Shown: positions 52,281-64,000, counted from the stretch's first letter. The stretch is 64,000 bases of DNA from Hydra vulgaris (GCF_038396675.1 NC_088929.1:36568501-36632500), one strand, 5' to 3'. Made by a program: numbers and translations. Notes: generated by a model from the letters alone, not told the origin.

Positions 52281-55200
52281 ATGGACTTAAAAAATGAATC
52301 CTCTGTATGTGCATTGTGTGGTAAAATGAAATTAGAAGGAGATTCGTTGAGCCAAGTGGGGGCAAGATTCGGAAGGAATGTTGATAACCAAGGAGCTCTT
52401 GGAAAATTAATTGAATGTGCTTTAAAATTGGATTTAAATGTATTGGTAAATAAACTGAATAAAAAACAAGAGACAGGAAAAAAGGTTTTTATTCACTCAT
52501 CGTGTCGAACTAAATTAAGAAACCAATCAAAATCAATTAAACGATCACAAGCATCGATGGAAACTCCTATTGAAAGAAAACGTTCAACTCGATCAGAACG
52601 GATTTTTTTTAATTTTAAAGAGCAATGTTTTTATTGTGGAAATATGTGCACACTTGACAGTCGCCATCCTGAGAGAAATAATTTCATAGAAGTAAGAACA
52701 AAATCATCAAAAATTTATCATACAACTCTAGAATTATGCAACGAACGTAACGATTTTTTATCTAAAACAGTTGAAGCTAGACTTTTGAATATAAATGATC
52801 TTGTAGCTGTTGAAGCACGATATCACATCTATTGTCGTGCAAAATTTGAAAAACCTATTACTACATCAAGCTACGAGGACGAAAAAATCAGAGTTATAAC
52901 TGCAGCAGCAAAATTATTGAGTGATTGTATAAAGAATTTTGACCATGATGTATAAACGTATCCTTTAATAGAAGATGTAACTAACAATGAAAACACCTGC
53001 ATACCCTTATTGCTGAAGGTGTTTATCAGAGAACTAATTCCTGTGCCATTAAAACAAACGTCAATTTCACAAGCATTGTTTTCTGCAGTGAGGCCACAAT
53101 CAATAATGCCAATGCAGTTAGGAGTAGCCGTTACCGTTGATAATGTACTTTCTTCCAAGTGGCTAAATGTTCTACTTGCTAAACTGGGTTTTGCATCAAG
53201 TTACGACGAGGTTTGTTTATTAAGTGATAATTTTATTTGTATTTGTTTTTAAAAAAAATTTTTACACATAACAATATAGAATACAAGAAAAACTAAATTT
53301 ATTTAACAGGTCATTCGTTACAAGCAGAACATAGTGAAACACGATAAAATTAACGATATACTTTGCCCTAAAGGTACAACATCTATTCAGTTTGTTGGGG
53401 ATAACACAGATCATGATTTAGCAACAATTGATGGTAAAAATATACATCACGGATTAGGTTCCATATCAATTGCAAATGGAAATTTTATTGAGAACTCAAA
53501 TAAGAAAAGATTGCCTAGGGATAAAAAAGATTATTGGTCCAACATAAACTTTGACAACCAGATTACAATTTCTCAGTTTTACAGCTCTGACGTTCCGGTT
53601 TTATCTCAAATAAAATTTCAAGAATTTACAAAGGTATTTACTTGACTGGGGTTAAGAGGGATAGCGTTTCAAAAAATTAGTGTTTAAATTTCATGTACAG
53701 CTTTAAAATATAATAAAAACTTTTATAGATACAATTTATTTTGAGATTTTTGATGATATGAGACAATCATTAACTTTTAACTTTCTTTTATTTGAGGTTA
53801 CTTTAAAGCCAAACCTTGTCGATATACTTTGGAACATGTCGCATATCTTTGAATTACAATGCCCAAGTTGGGCTGCCTACATGAGTCGTCAAGTTAATAA
53901 TGTTCTTCCTATTTCTAAAGTATCCATGCTTCCAGTAATCAACTTACCGGCAACTGATTTTAATGCTTTATATTCTTTGTTAAGTTTCGTTGTAATACAA
54001 TCAGAAAAGCTAAAACTTGGAATGCCATGTGTCACATTTGATCAACAGCTTTATGTGAAAGCCTATGAAATTGCGGCTTCAAAGAAAATGAAAGTTTTTA
54101 TTAGAATTGGTGGATTTCATCAGCTAATGAGTTTTCTTGGAGCTATTGGAACATTGATGGAAGGAAGTGGATTAAAAACTGCTCTTGAAACTGTTTACGC
54201 TTCCGCTTCAGTTAACCACAAGTTTTCTGGAAAAGCAATTTCTCGAAGTCTTCGAGGCCATATGTTTGCTGCATCTTCTATCTTATCTATATTGCTGGAG
54301 GAAGTTTGGGTTGAACTAAGCGATGAAGAAAAAACTGAAATTAAATTAATGTACAGCTCAAATATGCATAACAAAAATGGCGACACTGACCTTGAAAAGA
54401 AGTTAATTCTATTATTTGAAAAAAAGCAAGAAGAATACATGGCAAAATCACGAACTGCAAAATTATGGCTAAACTATGTTCACTATATATTTATTGTACA
54501 AGAGTTTATTCGAGCGGAAAGAACTAGTAACTGGAACCTACATATTGCTACAACAAAATGTATGCTAAAACTACTTGCCTCAACAGGGCACAATAATTAT
54601 ACAAAATCATTACGTTTATATTTACAATCAGTGGATGAATTAGCATGCACTCACCCAGAAGTATATAAACAGTTCCTCAATGGAGAACATACAGTAAGGC
54701 GCACTTCAAAGAGTTGGTCAGGAATATGGACTGATTTATCAATAGAACAGATATTAATGAAATCGTTAAAGGGCAAAGGAGGAGTTGTTGGCAGAGGAAT
54801 TACTGAAAATGTTTTACATGTTTGGACAAGTACAATGCATAGGTAAAAATAAAATTAAATATTTATTGTTTCGTTTACTTGGAATTTGCTAATAAAATAG
54901 ATATTTCCAGCAAAAACTAAATGGGGCAAATATTTACAAATATAGAAATAATATTTTTTATCAAGGTGCGCTGAAATGACAGAAGCAATAAATTCATTAA
55001 CCTCGCCAAGAAACTCAAGTAAAGAACACAAAGAACTTTGTGCGGGAAGGATTAGACGTGACTCTGAAGATTTTCAAAAAATTAAATCATGGTTTGATTC
55101 TCATAGCCCATTTGATGTAAGAGAACAACTTGAGGCTCTGGACTCAGGGCTTGTAGATGAGTTTAATCAGGTGACTTGTGATTGTTCGGAAAGCATTGGT

Positions 55201-56711
55201 GCGTCAATACTGGCACAAATGAATGATATGACATACACAGAAGTATCCTTCAAAAGGAGTAATCAACTCAAAAATCTTCAAGGACTGTACTCAAATATTA
55301 AAGTCAACAATGAAAATATATCAGTTGATCCCTTGACATTGTTTTTGCGTTTATCAGTTATCGTTGAGAAAAAACCAGAAAAAGAAATTGAAGACTACTT
55401 TTACTATGAACTAACTTCGTTCCCTAAATCACTTTTTAAAGATGGTCTTATGCGCAGTGCTCAAAAACACAAGCTGAAAAATTACCTAACAAAGCCAGTT
55501 ATATCTATGCCATTTGCTCCTTATTCTTTAAAAGTTGCCGATGGTGGCGCTCTTTTATACTGCTGCGATTGGAACAAAGGTGAAATATTTGACAATATTT
55601 TTGAAAAGTACATCCAATTTCTTAATTACCTTAAAGTTAGTGTAGTAGTATTTGATGGATATGAAAATTCTACAAAAGACGCTACGCGTATAAAGCGTGG
55701 ATCTTTATCACAATTTGCAGTTGAAATACGTAAAAGCAATCCTTGTCCGTCTGATAGAAATAAATTTTTCTCTAACTACGCCAACAAAAAATCATTTATC
55801 CGAATTCTAGAAGTTAGATTAAGAGAAAGAGGTTTTACTGTGTATGTGTGTCATTCTGACGCAGATACTACAATCGTTAAAATTGCACTTAACTTTTCCA
55901 AAACAGAGCCCGTCACAATATTTGCTGATGACAGCGATATTCTTTGCCTCTTATTACACCACTGTAAATCAGTTGAATCTTTACACAAAATATATTTAAC
56001 AAATATGACAAAAAGAGTTGATTGCCAGCGTGAATGTTATGACATTGATCAGATTATTGGCAGTACAGCAGAACATGTCATTAACAATATTCTTTTTGCT
56101 TACGCATTTATGATACAACATCAGCAATTCACAATTTTGGAAAGACTTCAATTTTTAGAAAGCTTGAAGCCAAAGACTTGTGCAATGCAGCAAATATTTT
56201 TTACCATGATGATAAATCGCCTGATGAGATTGGAAATGCATCAATTCGTTTCTTTCAGCTGCTACATTACTCAACATCAAATCTACAACAAATACGAAAG
56301 CAAAAGTACAAGGAAATGATAAACTCAGATCGAGCTCACATAGACCCTTCTGTTTTTCCACCATCTCCTAGAGCTGCTTACTACCATGGATTGAGAGTAT
56401 ATCATCAAGTGCGTATTTGGAGATGTCTAAGTGAAATTGATCTTGACCCACTTAATTGGGGATGGAAATTAAATGGCTTTATGTACTCACCAATAGCGAC
56501 AGATGAAAACGCAGGTCCAGAGGATATCCTAAAGGTTGTTCGATGTGGGTGTAAAATCTCCTGTTCGAGTCGATGTTCCTGCAGAAAGATGGGAATTCAC
56601 TGCACTTCATCGTGTGCTATCTGTCACGGGATTAACTGTACAAATATTGAAAAAGTTGACGAAGAAAATGAACCAGCCCATGACCGTCACTTCTCAGATG
56701 TTTTTACATAA
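52281..56711 (+). pseudogene. Academ-like transposase, four exons, two lesions
   Basis: Inferred exons are 52281-53210, 53310-53633, 53797-54842 and 54966-56711, with introns GTTTGT…ACAG (99 bp), GTATTT…TGAG (163 bp) and GTAAAA…CAAG (123 bp). Exon 1 has two zinc-binding modules (CALC…HSSC and CFYC…RYHIYC). Exon 3 carries LVDILW…WAAYMSRQ, then MPCVTFDQQLYVKAYEI and RIGGFHQLMSFLGAIGTLME, the long conserved core. Exon 4 holds a nuclease-like region: VADGGALLYCC, VVVFDGYENSTKDATRIKRG, CHSDADTT and IFADDSDILCLLL, an aspartate spacing like PIN/XPG (FEN-type) enzymes. Near the C-terminus WGWKLNGFMY precedes a nine-cysteine CXC/Tesmin-like finger (about 56540-56640). Lesions: a TAA at 52953-52955 in exon 1, and a frameshift near 56110 just before DTTSAIHNFGK, which looks like a deletion of about 7 bases. 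Otherwise excellently preserved. Catalytic assignment is inference. Confidence 0.85.
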
Positions 56712-57062
56712 ATTTTAATTTAATCAGAATAAGTAAGATAAACTTAATGCATAAAGATAAACTTCTTTGTAAATATTTTTTAACATGCTCTTGGTAACAT
56801 TACAGAATAATTATGTTTAACAGTATTTTATATATTTTGAATATATTTGTTTTGTAAACACATCTTTAAGTCAAATTTTCAAAAAACTGGCTAAAGTAGC
56901 GTCCCCCTCTGCCTTTATACCGTACTTTTAGTTATTATTATTTCGCTTTCAGTTCATTAAACCAACTACTAATACTTAGGAGTAATAAATATAAAAATAT
57001 ATTACATTTACTTGCTTAAATTATAAATTCTTTTAGTAAAAAAACGTCAATTTTGGTGCTTT

Positions 57063-57216
57063 TCTGCTAATCTTTATGACGTCACAACTTTTTTCCCCTA
57101 AAATAAAAAAAATTACCAATTACTCATTTAAAAGAGGAAAAAATAAGCTTTCCAACGATATATAACATGTCTTTATACTAATTTTTTCTACGTTAAGACT
57201 AAATTCTACCGGACTA
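57063..57216 (-). repeat. Right terminal inverted repeat of the Academ-like element
   Basis: Inverse of 51612-51765; ends …TCTACCGGACTA next to AAT. Confidence 0.93.
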
Positions 57217-57219
57217 AAT

Positions 57220-59801
57220 GCCAAAAATATAATTTTAAGTTGTTGTTATCGCCCACCAAACGGCGTAATTGAGGATTTTAATGCCTTTTTACATAATGAT
57301 ATAATTAAAAAAAAGTTCACATGAAAAGAAATTAAACTACATAATTGGTGATTTTAATTTAAACTGTTTTGAATACCACACTAATACTAACATTAAAAAG
57401 TTTTACTATGACATTTTCGAAATTGGAGCGATGCCGTTAATAAATAAGCCTACCAGAATATCATCAACATCAGCCTCTATATTAGATAATATAATTACAA
57501 CTGACGTTTTTAACTTATCTTTAAAAAAAGGTATTATTAAAAGTGACGTCTCTGATCACTTTCCCATTTTTTTCTCCATAAACACAAACATCAAAAAAAT
57601 TCTACACCATAATAAACCTTTCATCAAACGTTTTTTTACGGAAGCGAATTGCTCTGCTTTTAAGGAACAATTATCTTTACTTCATTGGAAACATATAGAT
57701 TCTAATGATGCTAATTTAGCTTATAATTCGTTTTTAAAAACATTTTTTGAAATTTGTGATATTAATTTTCCTAAACATAAAATACTAAAAAAAAAAAAAT
57801 ATTTCACGTCACCATGGATTACAAAAGATCTCAGAAAAAGTTCTAAAGTTAAGCAAAAGTTGTATATAAAGTATTTAAAAACGAGAACATTAGAACGTAA
57901 AACAATTTATAAGAATTACGCTAAAAAATTTGAAATGCAAAGAAAATATTTAAAAAAAAGATACTACATAAATTTACTAGAAAAAAAATAAAGATAATTC
58001 AAATCAAACATGGCAAGTTTTAAGAGAAATTACAGGCAGTAAGAAATTAAAAGCTAGCTCTTTACCTAAAGCTATTAAAATTGATAATAAAATATTTGAT
58101 GATCCAGGAGTGGTAGCTAATAAAATGAATGAATTCTTTACTTCAGTTGGACCAAATTTAGCAAAAAAAATTTCAAACATAAACAAAACAATAAACAGAT
58201 GTAGTTTTCCTTTAATATCTTATCTAAATTCTTTTGAATTGTCTTTTGATGAATTTGATAGAGCTTTTAAAATGCTAAAGTTAAATAAGTAGTCGGTCCT
58301 GATGATATCAATGGAAACATTGTCATTGATTCATATGATATCATAAAAAACATCCTTTTTAAAATATTTAAATGTTCAATTCAACAAGGAATTTTTCCTG
58401 ATGAATTAAAAATAGCTAGAGTTTCACCAATATTTAAAGGTAGAGACTTACTTAATGTTAGTAATTACCGTCCAATATCTGTTCTCTCTGTTTTCTCAAA
58501 GATTATAGAGAGAATTCTTTATAATAAAATTTTTAATCATCTTTCTTAAAATAATATCCTATACAAAAATCAATATGGGTTTAAAAAAAATAACTCCACT
58601 GAACACGCTATACTCCATATAACACAATATATTACTGAATCATTTGAAAGTTCCAAATTTACTTTAGGCATTTTTATTGACTTGTCTAAAGCCTTTGATA
58701 CGATAGATCATAAAATTCTTTTTAAAAAACTTAAATATTATGGAATCTCTGGCAATGTTTTGAAGCTTTTAAAAAGTTATTTAAGTAATAGAAAGCAATT
58801 TGTTCACTATGACGTATCATCGAAATCAAACTTGTTAGATGTAACATGCGGAGTTCCTCAAGGGTCTGTCCTAGGACCTCTCCTATTTCTCATTTACATA
58901 AACGATCTTTATGAAGCATCTAATTTAATGACAATTATGTTTGCTGACGACACGAATTTTTTTCTATCTCATGGTAACATAATTACCCTATTTCAAAGTA
59001 TGAACATAGAAATAATTAAAATTTCAGAATGGTTTAAATTAAATAAGCTTTCTCTTAACATTGAAAAAACAAAATGGTCTCTTTTTCATCCATACTACAA
59101 AAAACATCTTCTACCAAGTGAATTGCCTGCTCTTTTTATAGATGACATTCAAATTAAAAGAGTAACGGCTACAAATTTTTTAGAGGGTTTTTATTGATGA
59201 AAATCTGACATGGAAAAAACACATTGAAAACTTATCCTCTAAAATTTCCAAAAGTATAGGAATACTATTTAAAATAAGAAGCATGCTAAATAAACATACT
59301 TTAATTCAGCTTTACCACTCTTTTATTCATTGCCATCTAAACTATGCTAATGCGGCTTGGGGTAGTGTAAGTAAAACTAAATTAGAACCACTTTATCGCC
59401 AACACAAACATGTTGCACGACTTATTAATTTTAAACATCGATTTTATCATGCTAAGCCTCTTTTAAACGAAATGAATATTCTTAATATATATCAACTTAA
59501 TATTTTTAATGTATTGTGTTTTATGTTTAAATGTAAGTCTCGCACATCTCCAATTTCTTTTCACAATTTATATTCTTTAAAAGTTAAAAATAAATACAAT
59601 TTGCGTAATGAAAATTTTATTCTTCAACCAGTTTTCAAAACTAATTTTGGTAAATTTTGTATTTCATTTAGAGGAGCATTTTTATGGGACAAAATAGTGT
59701 TAAAACTTTTTGATTTCTCTCATGAATCGAACTTTTTCTTATTTAAAAGAAAATTGAAAGGAATTCTTTTCTCAGTTGAAAACATTCTGATATATTTTTA
59801 A
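57220..59801 (+). pseudogene. LINE ORF2, 3' part (endonuclease C-terminus and reverse transcriptase)
   Basis: Reading resumes with AKNIILSCCYRPPNG, then IGDFNLNCFEYH and, at 57431-57991, INKPTRISSTSASILDNIIT and SDVSDHFPIFFSI (final endonuclease box). The reverse transcriptase follows with NYRPISVLSVFSKIIERILY (about 58466), QYGFKKNNSTEHAIL, IFIDLSKAFDTIDHKILFKK (about 58670-58730, first catalytic aspartate), GVPQGSVLGPLLFLIYINDL and MFADDTNFFLS (about 58936-58970, catalytic DD). The C-terminal domain continues at 59283-59801 with YRQHKHVARLINF. Frameshifts at about 57320, 58000, 58290 and 59195 and stops make the copy inactive even without the insertion. Confidence 0.9.
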
Positions 59802-59876
59802 GTTTGTTTTGTTTTTTATTAATATTCTTAGGAAATATTTTATCGTAATTTATATATACGAAATCTTTTATCTTAA

Positions 59877-59878
<2 letters not shown>

Positions 59879-59938
<60 letters not shown>
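59879..59938. repeat. (TA)n tract in the LINE 3' UTR
   Basis: About 60 bases of TA repeats starting 78 bases after the ORF2 stop. The other copy of this LINE has a short TATATATATAT at the matching place (about 9265). Confidence 0.95.
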
Positions 59939-59939
<1 letters not shown>

Positions 59940-60239
59940 GTATATATGTATGTGTATTTGTGCGTATTATTTGTATGTGTATATATATATATATTGATGT
60001 GTAAGTATATTTATTTACATGTTTGTATGTTTAAATATGTATAAATAATTATATTTGTATTTATGTGTGAATATTTGTCTATGAATTATTAAAGGATTAT
60101 TTATTATTTAAAATCTGTTTAGGCGGTTCTCGATGACAAGATCTTATGATCTTCTGCGAGTATCCTCGTTCTTGTTGTAACGTTAACAAAATTGTAATTC
60201 TGACTATACGTATTTTATTCATTCTTATATTGTAAAACT

Positions 60240-60278
60240 TATTTTGAATAAATAAAAAGAACAAAAAAAAAAAAAAAG
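60240..60278 (+). terminator. LINE polyadenylation signal and poly-A tail
   Basis: AATAAATAAAAAGAAC precedes a run of 15 A, marking the 3' end of the retrotransposed copy. Confidence 0.85.
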
Positions 60279-60359
60279 AATATTAGTATATGCACTTTCA
60301 AAATATATATAACATTCAATATCGAAATAGAATAGTTAAATAAATATCCTTTAAAATGT

Positions 60360-61503
60360 CCACGCAGATTTTTTCTGGTAAGTGTCTTATTAACGACGCC
60401 GAATCATTTTATTGCAAATTGTTTCTGAAAGGATGACGTTCCACAATATATCTTAAACTAAACGAAGTTATTTACAAAGAATTTGTACAAACCATACCGA
60501 AAGGTTATATTGTTACTTTTCTTGGCTTTGGATTAAAGCTAAAAATATACAATTAAAGATTTATGCAAACGTAGAAATAAAACATTATGTTATAGTTCTA
60601 TTTTTACAAAAAAAAGAGTTAAAAATGAGATCGAAACAAAGAAACAAAAAAAAAACATCAGAAAAAAATGGAACCATTCTTACAGAAATGGCATGCGACA
60701 TAGAGAGAAAAGTGTATCAGAACAGGTTCTAAAGATCCAAGTTACAACAAAAAATAAAAACGGTACCAACCTGGACAAAGGCTCAATATTAACCAGAGCC
60801 CATTTCCCTTTGTTGTTCATGGTAAGAAAACTTACGAGTATGTACCCAAGGGTCAAGGTGCAGCACATAATACATGGATCTCACAACCAGGCTCAGGATT
60901 GGAAAAAAGGTAATGTTCCCTTCAAATTATGTTTCGGCAAGGAGAAGCAACCAAAGCTAGCCATCATTTTTAGAGTTCAAAGACGAAAAGTTAGCATAGC
61001 ACAAAGATATTCACGTTTACTTCCAACAAAATGCTTGGTTAGACCAAAATGTTTGTAAGTGTTGGTGTGATAAAACACTCTTTCTATTTGTCAAAGAACA
61101 AAAGCTTGATAAAATGGCTGCTACTAAAGAATATCTCTGGTACGGTCTACCAAGTGCCACTGACCTTTGGCAACCAGTTGACGCAGGATATGCTGCCACT
61201 CTGAAAAGACTTATTGTCATTGAACATCAAAAATGACTTGATAGAGATAATCATTCTGATAGATGGTTCAGTTATGAAATGCCCTACACTGCAGAAGAGA
61301 GATGAGTTTTGATTACACATTGGGTAGGGGAAGCATGGAAAGCTTTAAACACTTCGAAGTATGACAAGCAAGGGAAGAAATGTTGGACGATGATTGGTTG
61401 TTTAATGACTTCTGATGGCTCAAAAGGTTCGTTTTTTAAACCAGAGGGCCTTAATAGTTACAAAGTGCCCCCACCATCCATCATTGATCCTGGTAGTGAT
61501 TAA
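60360..61503 (+). pseudogene. pogo-like transposase, C-terminal half
   Basis: With several frame changes the + strand reads IYKEFVQTIPKGYIV…FSWLWIKAKNIQ, then KMEPFLQKWHAT (about 60665-60705), VVHGKKTYEYVPKGQGAAHN (about 60818-60870), TWISQPGSGLEKR, IKWLLLKNI, and LWYGLPSATDLWQPVDAGYA (about 61137-61195), the strongest landmark (final catalytic region) of this DDE family. It ends with MPYTAEER, LITHWVGEAWKALNTSKYDK and FFKPEGLNSYKVPPPSIIDP. It continues, in family order, the N-terminal half at 48665-49235. Confidence 0.78.
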
Positions 61504-63688
61504 CCCATAGGAAATTAGGGTGATATTCAACCGGTAGAGGTAGATGATGCTATAAATGAAGATGCCAATGAAATTCTTCCAAATAAAACCTTTATTGGTC
61601 CGAAAGAGAAGGAATGCAAAGTTCTTATCTTTGATTTCATTGATAACAATTGTATATAGTATATATGTTTTATTTTTTATTATTATACTACAACATTTGT
61701 TCAGCTACATTAAAACCAAAGTAAATACAGAGCATAAGCCAACTTTTATTCTTCTTATACCCATTAACCTTTAGTAACGCACACACTTTTAGAAAGTATT
61801 GAAATAAGCATATTTTATTAGAAATATGCTCAAGCTTAAGCATATTTTTTGGGCCTCTTTTAACTTTTTGCTTAAGCATACCCGAGCCTGTTTCAAAAAT
61901 TTCATATACTTATTAAAAAAAAAACATGTATAGTGATATCAATCAATACCAAATTTAATTTTTTTTTAATTGCCAATTTTGAAACTCTGAAACTCTTGTA
62001 GTCAAATTGTAATTTAAAAAGTTTAATCCATCACCTTTTTGTTAAAACTAAAGTTAAATTTAAGAAAATTTAGTTTTCAACTATGAAGAGTCTTTTGCTA
62101 AAAAAAAAAAGCCAAGACTTCGTTTTTTGAACCCAACAAGTACAACAAACATCAACAGACAAAAATTAGCTTTGCTTGACCAACAGAAAGGTAATTATTT
62201 AAACAGGGCCATAGTTTTAGGCTAAGGGCGCGTTTAAATAACTAAGGACAGACAACAAGTCTTAAAAATCTTCACGAGTGTTATAGTTACAGTAGTCACA
62301 TCGACAATACAACAATAATGTATCAATATAAACAATAATTCATCTATTTAAGATTGGCTCTATCAAATACTTTATCAGCTGAAATTGAAAAAGACTTTCT
62401 TTTTATTGATTTCAGAAATAAGAATCTTCTCAAATTCTATAGCACAATACTCTTTAAGTTGATTTTCTGTGGTTTCAGATATGTATGTGGCATTTTTAGG
62501 GGCTGATATTAAATGATCTTATAAGATAGTGTCACCTGCATAGTTTCAAAATTAGGTAGTTGAAAAAAGTTTCCTACAACTTTACTTTTTGAGGACTCCC
62601 CTATATTATTAAAGAGTCTCCTATATTGTAGTCTCCTATTTTTTAAGAAATGAAAAGGTAGTTATTTAATTGTATACTTTTTTAGGAAATGACAATAGAA
62701 ATTGTTTATATAGCTCAGTGGCAAAACTATTATTAATAGTATTAACCTGTTGTGCAAAATAAGAATGTTATAGTTAAATGTTATAAAAGTGTTAAAACAG
62801 CAGAAACAGTTGCATATAAGTAAACATAGTTACAATTATAAAAACCATGTTAGTTTCCTACGATATAGTTTTAAGTTCGTTCCTTATAAGTTCCCGTCAT
62901 AAGTTCCTATAGTTCGTAAAAACATAGTTAAAAAAATATACTTTAAAAACGACAAAACCTTGATCCATTTTAAAAGACGGTATAAAAACATTCATATTTA
63001 GCCAAAAGTTTAACAATAAATTAAACTGGTGAGGTATTTAAACTATTTGGTTTTGCAAACAATTTTTTTTAACAACATTTTGCTTTGAATGTGAGAAGCA
63101 TCAATAGCATCCGGAACAATATTCATTCAAAACATATCTGCCATAATTATCAACTTACTAAGAAAATAATAAAGACGCTTAGGTTATTTGAATATAACTG
63201 GGCACAAAAAGACTAGGAAGATAAGTACAGGCACAGGCAAAAAGCAATCTATCTACGGGGTTCGAGTGTTGACGCATAAATAATGACGCATTGTAAAGTC
63301 GCATGCTTTACAATGAAAATATATTACTTTAAAAAAAAAATTTAGTCAGCCTATAAGCCGTAAAATCAGGTCGTTTCTGGCTTAGCCGCAATACTATTTT
63401 ATACGGTGCAATATGATCAATCTATTTTTTTATTCCGATTTTTTTTAGTTTTGAGTAACCGCTTTTAAAGCCGATTTTAAACGACAAATAAAAAATAAAC
63501 TTATCGTGTTCATAAGCGATTATTTTTACTTTGAAAATATGTTGGAATACTACATATAACTCTTTGTTTTATTGATTATTTAAATGTGAAGCCTTAGTCT
63601 CAACGCCTATGCCCTTGAACCACGCCTGATGACACATCTGCTTTTAAAAAACTGAAACACGGAAAAATAAATTTGTAACAAGAGCAGA
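61504..63688. other. Spacer, no gene supported
   Basis: AT-rich DNA. GCTTAAGCATA words in both orientations occur at 61800-61885, and repeated CTCCTATATTRT words at 62590-62640. Short frames show no domain. Confidence 0.55.
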
Positions 63689-63760
63689 GCAGATGTGGCG
63701 CAGTGGTAGCGCATTTGCCTCAGAAACAAAGGATCCGTAGTTCAAACCCCACCTCTGGGC
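63689..63760 (+). repeat. tRNA-like SINE head
   Basis: GCAGATGTGGCGCAGTGGTA contains a good A box, GTTCAAACCCC is a good B box, and the acceptor arm pairs 7 of 8 bases (CAGATGTG with CACCTCTG). A 7-base loop CTCAGAA with CAG in anticodon position sits on a 4-of-5 stem. The T stem is mismatched and there is no leucine-type variable arm, so a SINE head is favoured over a tRNA-Leu gene. A non-tRNA body seems to continue to about 63850 (GTGCTCTGTGATAAGACC). Confidence 0.55.
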
Positions 63761-64000
63761 AAGTTTTGCGACATCGGTTTGGAAGGAGGCGTGAACTTCC
63801 ATTTAAATGCTCATTTGCGGTGCTCTGTGATAAGACCTTAAGGATGGTTCCGTATTAAATTTCATTATTTTGAAATTGATGGCGCTAAAAATTTGTGATA
63901 CCAATTAATAAGAAATGCAGTTATTGTTGTAAAATATAAATAGGTAACGGAGCAAGATTTAAAACAAAACTCATATTTTGCAAAGAATATAATGTTGGCA
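63761..64000. other. SINE body and right edge
   Basis: The first about 90 bases may be SINE body; the remainder to the window edge shows nothing recognisable. Confidence 0.35.

Larger units (their letters stand above)
51612..57216 (+). mobile_element. Academ-like DNA transposon nested in the LINE
   Basis: A 5,605-bp element with terminal inverted repeats of about 150 bp: it starts TAGTCCGGTAGAATTT and ends AAATTCTACCGGACTA, with long inner identity such as AAAGACATGTTATATATCGT, and is bounded by AAT on both sides (51609-51611, 57217-57219). Excising it with one AAT restores the LINE reading TKN-AKNIILSCCYRPPNG, which confirms the insertion point. It carries a four-exon gene with a PIN/XPG-type nuclease region and a CXC finger. 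A 3-bp duplication plus these domains points to the Academ superfamily; that name rests on recall of family features. Confidence 0.9.
50290..60278 (+). mobile_element. Full-length LINE split by an Academ-like transposon
   Basis: This non-LTR retrotransposon has ORF1, an endonuclease-reverse transcriptase ORF2, and a 3' UTR ending in AATAAATAAAAAGAAC plus poly-A (60264-60278). The 5' boundary near 50290 is approximate. Without the 5,605-bp insertion at 51612-57216 it is about 4.4 kb. The truncated copy at 8136-9664 is of the same family, from shared protein and 3' UTR words. Confidence 0.87.

Noticed and set aside
54195-54440. 81-codon - strand frame
   Set aside because: Antisense shadow of exon 3 of the Academ-like gene.
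63689-63760. Functional tRNA-Leu(CAG)
   Set aside because: The T stem is mismatched and the long class II variable arm of leucine tRNAs is missing.

Overview
The window is AT-rich, intron-bearing animal DNA, most probably from a cnidarian of the Hydra type. The reasons are two clear metazoan single-copy genes, very long (TA)n tracts, and a dense mixture of transposons (EnSpm/CACTA, Academ-like, Tc1/mariner, pogo-like, hAT, Ty3/gypsy and two LINE families). The species call is inference from composition and transposon content. No rRNA, CRISPR or bacterial-style operon is present.

Host genes are concentrated at 3.5-6.2 kb on the + strand. One is a complete, uninterrupted COP9 signalosome subunit 8 gene (3500-4069). 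The other is a complete, uninterrupted CCDC25 gene with an NFACT-R domain (5579-6205). Both have an AG acceptor-like site just upstream of the ATG. A possible small host gene of 82 codons lies at 32352-32600 (-). Almost everything else is mobile DNA in various states of decay.

Left part (0-10 kb): an (ACAT)n microsatellite, a Ty3/gypsy gag-protease relic (-), a LINE endonuclease relic (-), a tRNA-like SINE head, the two host genes between (TA)n arrays, a MITE, and a 5'-truncated LINE ending in (AAT)n.

10-23 kb: a complete but dead Tc1/mariner unit (10190-11586). Then a TA-flanked transposon of a family I cannot name (12134-15281), inserted in the centre of a foldback repeat and carrying five copies of a 13-bp palindrome. 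Then a 6.8-kb EnSpm/CACTA element (15588-22371) with a transposase gene, a second multi-exon gene, an internal degenerate repeat array and a nested hAT-type MITE.

23-48 kb: hAT transposase relics, several nested MITEs, (TA)n/(TG)n/(TC)n tracts, one long internally deleted LINE on the - strand (36.5-39.7 kb), and short tandem arrays.

48-61.5 kb is the most structured part. A pogo-like transposase gene appears to be split: its N-terminal half is at 48.67-49.24 kb and its C-terminal half at 60.36-61.50 kb. Between the halves are a mariner relic and a LINE (50.3-60.28 kb). The LINE's ORF2 is in turn interrupted by a 5,605-bp Academ-like transposon (51612-57216), with about 150-bp terminal inverted repeats, a 3-bp AAT target duplication, and a four-exon gene that includes a PIN/XPG-type nuclease region and a cysteine-rich CXC finger. 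The right edge (61.5-64 kb) is unremarkable except for a tRNA-like SINE at 63.69 kb.

Functionally, the two host genes belong to protein-turnover and DNA-sensing/translation-related families. The rest records successive transposon insertions, whose relative order can be read from the nesting.
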